DNA from: DASRJX01 sp035649235
Lineage (GTDB): Bacteria; Acidobacteriota; Polarisedimenticolia; Gp22-AA2
Assembly: GCA_035649235.1 (NCBI GenBank)
Contig: DASRJX010000137.1
Coordinates: 1-15,987 of the forward strand
Direction of reading: 5' to 3'
DNA length: 15,987 nt
Below, in pieces: positions 1 through 6,544 of this stretch; positions within the stretch are counted from its first letter, which is position 1, and each line of letters opens with the position of its first letter. A program made the translations under genes and the position numbers. The notes below the pieces were generated by a model. That model ran no database searches, was not told the DNA's origin, and worked only from the letters and a program-made list of their open reading frames with translations.

Positions 1-886
1 TGAACAGCGGGATCTCCGGCCCGGCGCAGACCGCCATGCCCGACTTCATGTCGAGCACCTCGGGTCCGAGCGGGAAGATGATCGGGCAGCCCGGGGCCGC
101 CGTCTGGAACAGGACCAGGCCCGAGAGAAACTCCACCACGCTCATGAGGCAGGTTCCGGCGACCGTGACCGGCGCGGTCGCGCCGGTGAGCGGCATCGGC
201 CAGACCACGATCGGGACGCCGGCGCGCGCCAGGTCGATGCACAGGTCGGCCATCTTCGGCTCGTGCTGCAGGGGCGACACGGTGCAGGCGACGCAGGAAT
301 AAATCGGCCGCCGCCGCAGCTCCTCGCGGCCGCCCGCCAGGAGGTCGAGCATCTCGAGCGCGAACGGGACGTGCTCCGGGAGCTGGATCTCGTGCTGGAT
401 GTGCTTGGTGGTCATGGCGAAAGAGTGGTACATCTCGTGCAGCACGCGGCTCGGTCCCGGAACGTCCGAGGGCACCACCATCGGCCAGATGTAGTCCACG
501 ATCTCCATATGGTGCCCTAGCTTGGTCGAGTCGCGCAGGTCCTTGACCGTCCCCGGGTGGCGCTCGCCGGTGCGCAGGTCCTGGGTGAAGGTTCCCTGCC
601 CGTTGGTGGTGATCCGGAGCCGCCGCCCGTCGAGCACCATGTCCCTTTCGGGCTGGCGGCCGGCGAGAGTGATGACGCGCGGCGTGCTCTTGATGCAGCG
701 CTCGACCAGGTCCGGATCGAGGCGCGCGATGCCGGCGCCGTGGTCCACCTGCTGCCCGGCTTCCTCCAGGAGGCGCAGGGCGCGGGGACTCTCGTAGCGG
801 ATCCCGACGGACCTCAAGATGTCGAGGGCGCGCGTGTGCAGCCGCTGCACCTCGTCGTCGCTGAGAATCCTGACCTCGGGAATCAT
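1..886 (-). CDS. MttB-superfamily methyltransferase, paralogue 1 (C-terminus off window)
   Basis: The reading frame opens at ATG 886 on the minus strand and runs through the window edge with no stop, giving 295 visible residues of a family usually near 480-500. The ATG follows a G-rich GGGGGG stretch that can serve as ribosome binding site. The protein begins MIPEVRILSDDEVQRLH and matches the 5001-6491 product along its whole visible length. Shared blocks include PDLVERCI, TGERH/TGERR, VSPL, WPMPL-GAT-P-T-AGT, EFLSGLVL-Q and GPE-LDMK-G. These are hallmarks of the trimethylamine methyltransferase (MttB, COG5598) family. Known members move a methyl group from trimethylamine or from quaternary amines such as glycine betaine to a corrinoid protein in the cytoplasm. 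The substrate here cannot be read from sequence, and the region equivalent to the pyrrolysine site is outside the window. The gene is divergent from the FAD oxidoreductase at 1156. Family is confident; substrate is unknown. Confidence 0.9.
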   Translation of the reverse strand, partial: MIPEVRILSDDEVQRLHTRALDILRSVGIRYESPRALRLLEEAGQQVDHGAGIARLDPDLVERCIKSTPRVITLAGRQPERDMVLDGRRLRITTNGQGTFTQDLRTGERHPGTVKDLRDSTKLGHHMEIVDYIWPMVVPSDVPGPSRVLHEMYHSFAMTTKHIQHEIQLPEHVPFALEMLDLLAGGREELRRRPIYSCVACTVSPLQHEPKMADLCIDLARAGVPIVVWPMPLTGATAPVTVAGTCLMSVVEFLSGLVLFQTAAPGCPIIFPLGPEVLDMKSGMAVCAGPEIPLF

Positions 887-935
887 CGCACCCCCCGCTT
901 TCGCCCCGGCCCCCGATGCTCCTGTGACATTGCGC

Positions 936-965
936 ATTATCCCCCCGGCGGACCTCGCGAGTCAC
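936..965 (-). promoter_or_regulatory. Sigma70-like promoter of MttB paralogue 1
   Basis: On the minus strand a -35-like GTGACT (960-965; 4 of 6 to TTGACA) is separated by 18 bases from a -10 GATAAT (936-941; 5 of 6). A start of transcription about 7 bases further on, near 929, would leave a leader of roughly 43 bases before the ATG at 886. The nearer quasi-palindrome (995-1005) is then centred near -71, which matches the layout at the second MttB-like gene. Predicted by eye only. Confidence 0.45.
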
Positions 966-994
966 CCCGTGCCGCCCCTCGAAACGCCTCTAAT

Positions 995-1005
995 GCCGTA
1001 ACGGC
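995..1005. promoter_or_regulatory. Putative operator O1 (GCCGTAACGGC)
   Basis: This is a perfect 5+1+5 palindrome in the 269-base divergent intergenic region between MttB paralogue 1 and the first FAD oxidoreductase. Read on the minus strand with flanks (1007 to 991), it matches the site at 4890-4906 at 14 of 17 positions, including a shared trailing ATTA. Its centre lies 64 bases upstream of the 3' end of the predicted -10 of the MttB-like gene. The regulator is unknown and not encoded in the window. Confidence 0.5.
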
Positions 1006-1036
1006 TTTGGACTTGCGCCGCACGCCCTTCCCGGAA

Positions 1037-1050
1037 GCCGTAACAGCATC
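1037..1050. promoter_or_regulatory. Putative operator O2 (GCCGTAACAGCATC)
   Basis: The core GCCGTAACAGC (1037-1047) is the O1 palindrome with one mismatch. The 14-base string is identical to 4861-4874 in the promoter region of the other MttB-like gene. Its core centre is 42 bases from that of O1, close to four helical turns, so a dimer or tetramer could bind both sites on the same DNA face. It also lies upstream of the oxidoreductase at 1156 and could act on both divergent genes. Confidence 0.5.
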
Positions 1051-1086
1051 GCGGCCGCGTCCGGCCGCCACGCGGCCATCGGCCTG

Positions 1087-1095
1087 TGCTAGATT
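1087..1095 (+). promoter_or_regulatory. Possible extended -10 promoter of FAD oxidoreductase 1
   Basis: The string TGCTAGATT has a TGn extension followed by TAGATT (4 of 6 to TATAAT), about 60 bases upstream of the ATG at 1156. No convincing -35 stands at the expected distance, although O2 lies roughly 60 bases upstream of the implied start. This is a weak prediction. Confidence 0.22.
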
Positions 1096-1155
1096 GGCGC
1101 CATAGCATCAAGGTGATCGGGCCCGGGGCCTCCGGCCGGGGCGGGAGAAGCGAAG

Positions 1156-2757
1156 ATGACGACTGCACGCTACGACGCGATCGTTGTGGGCGGAGGGCAC
1201 AACGGGCTCATCGCCGCCGGCTACCTGGCGAAGGAGCGCCTCAAGGTCCTGGTGCTGGAGCGGCGCCCCATCGTCGGCGGCGCCTGCGTCACCGAGGAGC
1301 TGATCCCGGGGCACAGGGTCACGCGCACCTCGTACGTCTGCTCGCTCCTCCTGCCCGAGGTCATCCGCGACTTCCGGATGAAGGACTACGGGTTCCAGGT
1401 CCTGGTGCCCGAGCCGCACAGCCTCTACCCGCAGCCGGACGGCCGCTTCATGCTCTGGTACGCCGATGCCGCGAAGCGGGCCCCGGAAATCGCCAAGTTC
1501 TCCAAGAAGGACGTCGAGAACCTGATCCGCTTCGAGAGCGAGCTGGCCGAGCTGCAGCCGTTCGTCGACGAGATCCTGCGCACCACGCCCCCGCCCTTCC
1601 CGCCGCGCGGCATCAAGGAGATGTTCGAGTTCGCGCGCCTCGGGCGCCGCATGCTGAAGCTGGGGGAGAAGCGCCTGCGGCTCTTCGTGGAGCTGATGAC
1701 CGCCTCGTGCGCCGACTACCTGGCGAAGCGCTTCGAGTCGGACGAGGTCATGGCGGCGCTCGCCATCAACGGAATGATCGGCACCTGCGTCGGCCCCTGG
1801 AGCCCCGGCTCGGCGGCCGTCATGCTGCACCACTCGATCGGCTCGTCGGTCGAGGGGCAGCCGGGCGCCTGGGGGTACGTGCGCGGCGGCATGAGCGGCA
1901 TCGCCAACGCCCTGCTGCGCGCGGTCCAGGACCTCGGGGTCGAGGTGAAGACCGAGTGCGAGGTGGCGCGCTTCATCATCGAAGGCGGTGCCGTCCGCGG
2001 CGTCCACCTCAAAAACGGGGACGAGTTCCGCGGCCGCGTCGTCGCCAGCAACCTGGACCCGCGCCGCACCTTCCTGAACCTGGTCGAGCCGGGCGCGCTC
2101 GACGCGCAGTTCATTCAGGACATCAGGAACTTCCGGATGCAGGGCTCGTCGATCAAGGTCAACCTCGCCCTCTCGGAGCTGCCGAACTGGCGCTGCATCC
2201 CGGGCCAGGACCCGAGGGCCCCTCACCAGGCCGCCATGTTCGAGATAGCACCCAGCCTGGAGTACCTGGAGCGCGCCTACGACGACATGAAATACGGCAT
2301 GCCTTCACGGCGGCCGCTCATCGACGGCAACATCGCGTCGGTCCTGGACGACTCGCTGTGTCCTCCTGGGCACCACGTGATGTCCCTCTTCGTGCAGTGG
2401 GGGCCCTACCACCTCAAGCAGGGGACCTGGCCGGAGATCCGCGAGAAGGTGGGAGACAACATCGTCGACACCCTCGAGGAGTACGTCCCGAACCTCAAGA
2501 AGATCATCATCGGGCGGGAGGTTCTCTCCCCCTACGACCTGGAGCAGATCTTCGGCCTCACGGAGGGGAACATCTTCCACGGCGAGATGACGCCCGATCA
2601 GCTCTTCTTTCTGCGGCCGGCCCCCCGCTGGTCCGGCTACCGGACGCCTCTGCGAGGGCTCTACCTGTGCGGCTCCGGGGCGCACCCGGGCGGCGGCGTG
2701 ATGGGCGCCCCCGGCCGCAACGCCGCGCGCGAGATCCTGAAGGACTTCAGGCGCTGA
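1156..2757 (+). CDS. PYROXD2/phytoene-desaturase-like FAD oxidoreductase, paralogue 1
   Basis: This is a 533-residue flavoprotein of the COG1233 group (phytoene dehydrogenase-related, PYROXD2-like). The N-terminal dinucleotide-binding fold shows GGGHNG at residues 12-17 and an acidic residue (E35) ending the second strand, followed by GGACVTEEL. The C-terminus carries the family's FAD-contacting stretch, YLCGSGAHPGGGV, near residues 502-514. Length fits full-length members. The ATG at 1156 is preceded by GGGAG (1143-1147), eight bases away, which decides the start. The product should be cytoplasmic, as no signal peptide or membrane span is seen. The fold fits oxidation of a C-C or C-N bond, but no substrate can be assigned. 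It is divergent from MttB paralogue 1 and convergent, with a 14-base gap, with its own paralogue at 2772-4364, so it probably acts in the same pathway as the methyltransferases. Confidence 0.93.
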   Translation: MTTARYDAIVVGGGHNGLIAAGYLAKERLKVLVLERRPIVGGACVTEELIPGHRVTRTSYVCSLLLPEVIRDFRMKDYGFQVLVPEPHSLYPQPDGRFMLWYADAAKRAPEIAKFSKKDVENLIRFESELAELQPFVDEILRTTPPPFPPRGIKEMFEFARLGRRMLKLGEKRLRLFVELMTASCADYLAKRFESDEVMAALAINGMIGTCVGPWSPGSAAVMLHHSIGSSVEGQPGAWGYVRGGMSGIANALLRAVQDLGVEVKTECEVARFIIEGGAVRGVHLKNGDEFRGRVVASNLDPRRTFLNLVEPGALDAQFIQDIRNFRMQGSSIKVNLALSELPNWRCIPGQDPRAPHQAAMFEIAPSLEYLERAYDDMKYGMPSRRPLIDGNIASVLDDSLCPPGHHVMSLFVQWGPYHLKQGTWPEIREKVGDNIVDTLEEYVPNLKKIIIGREVLSPYDLEQIFGLTEGNIFHGEMTPDQLFFLRPAPRWSGYRTPLRGLYLCGSGAHPGGGVMGAPGRNAAREILKDFRR

Positions 2758-2771
2758 CTAGCCGGCGCGCG

Positions 2772-4364
2772 TCACGCCCGCCCGATGTCCCGCAGCACAC
2801 GGTGGGCGGCGTTCCAGCCGGCGGCGCCCCAGACCCCTCCGCCGGGGTGCGCGCCGGAGCCGCATAAATAGAGGTGGCGGATCGGCGTCGTGTAGTCCGA
2901 CCAGCCGGCGGCGGGGCGGAAGGCGAAGAGCTGGTCCGGCGTCATGGCGCCGTGATAGATGTTGCCGCCCGACAGCCCGAACAGGTTCTCGAGGTCCTCC
3001 GGCGTGTAGACGTGGCGGTGGAGGATCGCGCGCGGCAGGTTCGGCGCCGAGCGCGCCAGCTCCGCCACGACGCGATCGGCGACCGTGTCCTTCATCGACT
3101 CCCAGGTCCCGTCCCGCAGGTGGCGCGGGCCGTACTGCACGAAGCAGGTCATGATGTGCTTACCCGGGGGCGCGCAGGAAGGGTCGAGCACCGAGTGGAT
3201 GCATCCCTCGATGGTCGGACGCTCCGAGAACCGGCCGCGGCGGCAATCGTCCCAGGCGTCCTCGATGAAATCGACCGTGGGGCAGAAATTCAGGAGCCCC
3301 CGGTGCTGCGGCCCGGGTGACGTCCCCGGCATGGCGGTGAAATCCGGCAGCTCCGACAGAGCCAGATGCACCTTGAGGGAGGCCCCGAGGTCCTGGAAGC
3401 CGCGCATGTGGGCGACGAAGGCCCCGGGCAGCGCCCCCTGAGGCAGCATCTCCAGGAAGGTCCGGCGCGGCGTGGCGTTGCTCAACACGACGTCCGCCCG
3501 CAGCACGTCGCCGCTCTCGAGCCGCACCCCGCTCGCCTTTCCGCCGTCGGCCAGCTCGATGGCCCGGACCCGGGCCAGCGTGCGGACGGTCACGCCCCGC
3601 TCGCGCCCCGCCGCGGCCAGGGCCTGTGTGATCGCCCCCATGCCGCCCACGACCACGCCCCAGACGCCCGCCGCGCCCTCCACACCACCCAGGACGTCGT
3701 GCAGGAGCAGGAAGGCCGTCCCCTGTTGGTGCACGCCGCCGTAGGCGCCGATGACCGCCTGCGAGCAGAGGAACGCCTTCAGCTGCTCCGACTCGAACCA
3801 GCCCTCCAGGACGTCCGCCACGCCGCGCGTCGCGAGCTGCACCAGGAAGTTGAGATCGAGAGGATCCAGGCTGCGCGCCGCGCGCCCGACCTGCAGCAGC
3901 TCCCAGAGGTCCTTCGGGGACCGGCCGTCGATCCGCGGCGGCGGCTTGAGGAGCAGCGGCTTGAGGAACGACCCGGCCCTCACCATCGCCCGGTGGAACT
4001 CCGGATAGGCCGCCGCGTCGCGCCGGGAGAATTTCGCGATCTCCTGTTCGTCGCGCTCGTCACCGTAGAGCGTCAGCGTGCGTCCGTCCGGAAAGGGGGA
4101 GAAGAAGGCCGGCTCCTGCCGCACGACACGGTAGCCGTGGCGCGGCAGGTCGAAGCGCTCGACGGCCTGCGGGAGCAGAAGCGTGCTGACGTACGAGGTC
4201 GAGGAGACCTGGTATCCGGGGAACAGCTCCTCCGTCACGCAGGCGCCTCCGACCACCGCGCGCGCCTCGAGGACCGTGACCCTGTGGCCCGCCTCCGCCA
4301 GGAGGTTCGCGGCCACCAGGCCGTTGTGCCCCGCTCCGATGACGACGACGTCACGCGCGGCCAT
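2772..4364 (-). CDS. PYROXD2/phytoene-desaturase-like FAD oxidoreductase, paralogue 2
   Basis: This 530-residue protein is collinear with the 1156-2757 product. The FAD-binding motif is GAGHNG at residues 10-15 with E33 ending the next strand, followed by GGACVTEELFPG. Shared internal blocks include TSYV-x2-LLLP, PRRTFL and LALSELP. Close to the C-terminus both have HG-x-MTPDQLF and LYLCGSGAHPGGGV. The ATG at 4364 follows GGAGG with a short three-base spacing; a GAGG lies slightly further upstream. No export signal is seen. The small gene at 4461-4745 lies 96 bases upstream on the same strand and may be cotranscribed. The pair of paralogues is clearly diverged, so this is an old duplication or two independently acquired relatives rather than a recent copy. 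Reaction and substrate are unknown. Confidence 0.93.
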   Translation of the reverse strand: MAARDVVVIGAGHNGLVAANLLAEAGHRVTVLEARAVVGGACVTEELFPGYQVSSTSYVSTLLLPQAVERFDLPRHGYRVVRQEPAFFSPFPDGRTLTLYGDERDEQEIAKFSRRDAAAYPEFHRAMVRAGSFLKPLLLKPPPRIDGRSPKDLWELLQVGRAARSLDPLDLNFLVQLATRGVADVLEGWFESEQLKAFLCSQAVIGAYGGVHQQGTAFLLLHDVLGGVEGAAGVWGVVVGGMGAITQALAAAGRERGVTVRTLARVRAIELADGGKASGVRLESGDVLRADVVLSNATPRRTFLEMLPQGALPGAFVAHMRGFQDLGASLKVHLALSELPDFTAMPGTSPGPQHRGLLNFCPTVDFIEDAWDDCRRGRFSERPTIEGCIHSVLDPSCAPPGKHIMTCFVQYGPRHLRDGTWESMKDTVADRVVAELARSAPNLPRAILHRHVYTPEDLENLFGLSGGNIYHGAMTPDQLFAFRPAAGWSDYTTPIRHLYLCGSGAHPGGGVWGAAGWNAAHRVLRDIGRA

Positions 4365-4460
4365 CGTCCTCCGTCCTCTTCATTCCGCTCCTCCCGCCTG
4401 CTCGGTCAGGCGCGCCCGGCACCCGGCCAGGTCGTGGCGCAGCAGCCAGTCGCGCCGCCC

Positions 4461-4745
4461 TCACCCGACCGCCATGAAGTAGCGCCGCTCGCCGATCGGG
4501 TCGCCTCCCGGGCCCTCCCCCTCGTACGACAGGAGGTGCAGGCCGTGCCCCGTGCACCAGCGCGCCGCCTCGTCGATGGCCTCGCGCGGCTCGCCCAGAT
4601 CCCTCTCGGCGAGCGACAGGTCCGATCCGAGCCGCAGCCGGGCGCCGTCGGCGAAGTGCCGCGCGATGACGCGCGCCCACGCGGAGCCCCGCTCGATCGC
4701 GCGACGCAGCTCCTCTTCCTCGCGCGGCGACAGGAACTCGATCAT
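4461..4745 (-). CDS. Small hypothetical protein (94 residues)
   Basis: I do not recognise the family. The product starts MIEFLSPREEEELRRAIERG, is rich in charged residues, looks alpha-helical at the N-terminus and ends ERRYFMAVG. There is no signal peptide or membrane span. The ATG at 4745 has a GGAG seven bases upstream, and the composition is balanced, unlike the Arg/Ala/Gly-rich shadow frames around it, which argues for a real gene. It precedes FAD oxidoreductase 2 on the same strand and is divergent from MttB paralogue 2. After the TGA (4461-4463) the same frame continues for 26 more protein-like codons, including DWLLRHDLAGCRARLTEQ. It then stops at 4380-4382, only 15 bases before the ATG of oxidoreductase 2, so the original gene may have been longer. 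Confidence 0.62.
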   Translation of the reverse strand: MIEFLSPREEEELRRAIERGSAWARVIARHFADGARLRLGSDLSLAERDLGEPREAIDEAARWCTGHGLHLLSYEGEGPGGDPIGERRYFMAVG

Positions 4746-4801
4746 GCGGGCACTCCGCTCATGGACGCGCTCCGGAAAGGACCAGGGCGCGCTGCGCGCG
4801 G

Positions 4802-4807
4802 ATTGTA
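4802..4807 (-). promoter_or_regulatory. Possible -10 element for the small gene / oxidoreductase 2 unit
   Basis: On the minus strand TACAAT (5 of 6 to TATAAT) sits inside a small inverted repeat, GGATT-GT-AATCC (4800-4811), about 57 bases before the ATG at 4745. No matching -35 is seen at 16-18 bases, so this is only a candidate. Confidence 0.25.
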
Positions 4808-4860
4808 ATCCGGCCGGCGGCCGAACGCGCGGTGTTGCGTCCCGCCCGGCCCCGTTTCAG

Positions 4861-4874
4861 GCCGTAACAGCATC
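4861..4874. promoter_or_regulatory. Putative operator O3 (GCCGTAACAGCATC)
   Basis: This string is identical over 14 bases to O2 (1037-1050). It sits in the 255-base region between the small gene (4745) and MttB paralogue 2 (5001). The core centre lies about 103 bases upstream of the predicted start of transcription of the MttB-like gene. It is 31 bases from the core centre of O4, close to three helical turns. Confidence 0.5.
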
Positions 4875-4889
4875 CCGGCGCCCCTCCCC

Positions 4890-4906
4890 ATGCCGTTATG
4901 CCATTA
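4890..4906. promoter_or_regulatory. Putative operator O4 (core GCCGTTATGCC)
   Basis: The core at 4892-4902 with its flanks matches O1, read on the other strand, at 14 of 17 positions. It is a poorer palindrome than O1. Its centre is 65 bases from the 3' end of the predicted -10 of MttB paralogue 2, compared with 64 bases for O1 and paralogue 1. This near-identical spacing is the best argument that the site is functional. Confidence 0.48.
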
Positions 4907-4933
4907 ACCCATACCCCGTATGCCGCCGCGCTA

Positions 4934-4962
4934 TTGACCGGAAACCGGCGTCATGCTGTGAT
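4934..4962 (+). promoter_or_regulatory. Sigma70-like promoter of MttB paralogue 2
   Basis: TTGACC (4934-4939; 5 of 6) is separated by exactly 17 bases from TGTGAT (4957-4962; 4 of 6 to TATAAT). The implied start near 4969 gives a leader of about 32 bases containing the ribosome binding site. O3 and O4 both lie upstream of the -35, the usual place for activator sites. Confidence 0.5.
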
Positions 4963-5000
4963 CGCAGCCGGATCGACCACTGTCCCGAGGAGCCCTTCCG

Positions 5001-6491
5001 ATGAATGCGCGCCCGCACGTCAGCATGCTCAGCGAGGAGGACGTCCGCCTCGTCCACGAGGCGTCGCTCGAGATCCTGGAGAAGACCGGCGTCCTGTACG
5101 AGAACAAGACGGCCCTCGACGTCCTGGAGGCGGCGGGCCAGAAGGTCGATCGCGACAAGGGTGTCGCCTGGATCAAGCCCGACCTGGTGGAGCGCTGCAT
5201 CCGCTCGGCCCCCCGCCGCTTCGTCCTGGCGTCGCGCGACGGCAGGAACGACGCCGTCATCGACGGCGAGCAGATGCACCACATGACCGACGGCCAGGCC
5301 TCCTTCACGCTCGACGAGACGACCGGCGAGCGGCGCACCTCGACCCTCCACGATCTGTGCTTGTCGACGCTCCTGGCCGACGCGCTCGATCCGATCAAGG
5401 TGATGTGGTCGACCGTCTTCCCGACCGACGCCTCGACCGACAAGCGGGCCCTGTTCGAGGCCGCGGTCGGGTTCCTGTGGTCCTCGAAGCACTTCCAGAT
5501 GGTCGGCGGCGTGCAGGACCCGGAAGACGTCCCGTTCCTCCTGGAGATGATCGACGCGGTCGCAGGCGACCGGCGCCGGCAGCGCGACCGCCCGATCTTC
5601 TCGATGGTGACCTGCCCGGTGTCGCCGCTGAAGCACGACGACGCCATGACCGAGGCCTGCATCGCCCTGGCGAAGGCCTGGGTGCCGATCGTCTTCTGGC
5701 CGATGCCGCTGCAGGGGGCGACGTCGCCGATCACGATGGCGGGCACGCTCCTCGTCACCAACACTGAGTTCCTGAGCGGCCTCGTCCTGTACCAGCTGGT
5801 GCAGCCGGGGTTGCCGATGATCTATCCGGCCGGGCCGGAGACGCTCGACATGAAGACCGGTCTGGCCTCGACGGCATCGCCGGAGGGGATCCTGCTCAAC
5901 CTGCCCTTCGCGCAGATGACCCGCTTCTACGACGTCCCCTACATGGCGGGCGGCATCTGCTCCGACGCGAAGATCCCGGGCATCCAGGCGGGCTACGAGA
6001 ACATGGCCACGGGCATGACGGCCGCGCTCTCCGGCTGCGACCTTCTGGTCGGCATCGGCATCCTCGAGGACGGCAACACCCTGTCGTTTCCCCAGATGGT
6101 GATCGACGAGGAGATCTGCAACATCCTGTCGTTCGTGCGCAACGGGCTGGAGGTGTCGCGCAAGACCCTGATGGTCGAGTCGATCCACAAGGTCGGCCAC
6201 TCCCCCAACCACCATCTCGCCGATCCCTACACGCGCGAGTTCCTGAAGTCGGGGCAGGGCTACTGGCCGCGCATCTCCTTCCGTGGCACGCACGGCGACT
6301 GGAAGCGGCGGGGGAAGGACGAGGTGCAGCTCGCCCGCGACCGCATGAAGGTCCTCCTCGACCAGCACGAGCCCCAGCCGCTGGCCCCCGAGGTGCGGAA
6401 GGAGCTGCGCCGCATCCTGGTGGCCCGGACCGAGTTCGCCGACAACGACCCCCGCATCGAAGGCGTCTTCAAGCACCCCTGGAAGGGCTAG
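5001..6491 (+). CDS. MttB-superfamily methyltransferase, paralogue 2 (non-pyrrolysine type)
   Basis: This 496-residue protein has the full length of the trimethylamine methyltransferase (MttB, COG5598) family. Blocks shared with the gene at the left edge include PDLVERCI, VSPLKHDD, VFWPMPLQGAT, TEFLSGLVLYQ and GPETLDMKTG. The C-terminal half has LEDGNTLSFPQMVIDEEI and GHSPNHHLADPYT-REF. The frame is open without an internal UAG, so the protein does not depend on pyrrolysine, unlike archaeal MttB. It belongs with the broad non-Pyl group that includes glycine betaine, proline betaine and carnitine methyltransferases. These pass a methyl group to a partner corrinoid protein in the cytoplasm. No corrinoid protein, RamA-like activase or second methyltransferase is present in the window. 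The ATG at 5001 has GAGGAG (4987-4992) eight bases upstream. The gene ends in TAG, inside an inverted repeat. Family is confident; substrate is unknown. Confidence 0.93.
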   Translation: MNARPHVSMLSEEDVRLVHEASLEILEKTGVLYENKTALDVLEAAGQKVDRDKGVAWIKPDLVERCIRSAPRRFVLASRDGRNDAVIDGEQMHHMTDGQASFTLDETTGERRTSTLHDLCLSTLLADALDPIKVMWSTVFPTDASTDKRALFEAAVGFLWSSKHFQMVGGVQDPEDVPFLLEMIDAVAGDRRRQRDRPIFSMVTCPVSPLKHDDAMTEACIALAKAWVPIVFWPMPLQGATSPITMAGTLLVTNTEFLSGLVLYQLVQPGLPMIYPAGPETLDMKTGLASTASPEGILLNLPFAQMTRFYDVPYMAGGICSDAKIPGIQAGYENMATGMTAALSGCDLLVGIGILEDGNTLSFPQMVIDEEICNILSFVRNGLEVSRKTLMVESIHKVGHSPNHHLADPYTREFLKSGQGYWPRISFRGTHGDWKRRGKDEVQLARDRMKVLLDQHEPQPLAPEVRKELRRILVARTEFADNDPRIEGVFKHPWKG

Positions 6492-6537
6492 GAGCAGGCT
6501 CCTAGCGGGGCAGGCGGACTGCGGCCGCCCGCCCCGC
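6488..6537. terminator. Double hairpin between convergent genes
   Basis: Two adjacent inverted repeats fill most of the 53-base gap between MttB paralogue 2 and the subtilase. The first, CTAGGAGC-AG-GCTCCTAG (6488-6505), is a perfect 8-base repeat that includes the TAG stop of the methyltransferase gene. The second pairs 6505-6517 with 6525-6537, giving 13 base pairs with one mismatch around a 7-base loop. It is very GC-rich and works as a stem on either strand. There is no T-tract, so it is not a classical intrinsic terminator. It could stop transcription from both sides or protect 3' ends. Confidence 0.45.
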
Positions 6538-6544
6538 CTGGACG

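Noticed and set aside
1086..2867. A 593-codon plus-strand frame overlapping FAD oxidoreductase 1
   Set aside because: It is out of frame with the real flavoprotein, which has GGGHNG and the C-terminal FAD motif, and its product is Arg/Pro/Ala-rich without domains.
4351..4680. A 109-codon minus-strand frame overlapping the small hypothetical gene
   Set aside because: It is Arg/Ala/Gly-rich, has no good ribosome binding site, and overlaps the start of oxidoreductase 2. The 4461-4745 frame has a balanced composition and a GGAG site.
3366..4808. A 480-codon plus-strand frame antisense to FAD oxidoreductase 2
   Set aside because: The minus-strand product is a clear paralogue of the neighbouring enzyme. 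The plus-strand product is His/Arg/Ala-rich and resembles nothing.
5001..6491. Possible pyrrolysine-containing MttB
   Set aside because: There is no in-frame TAG before the natural end of the protein at full family length.
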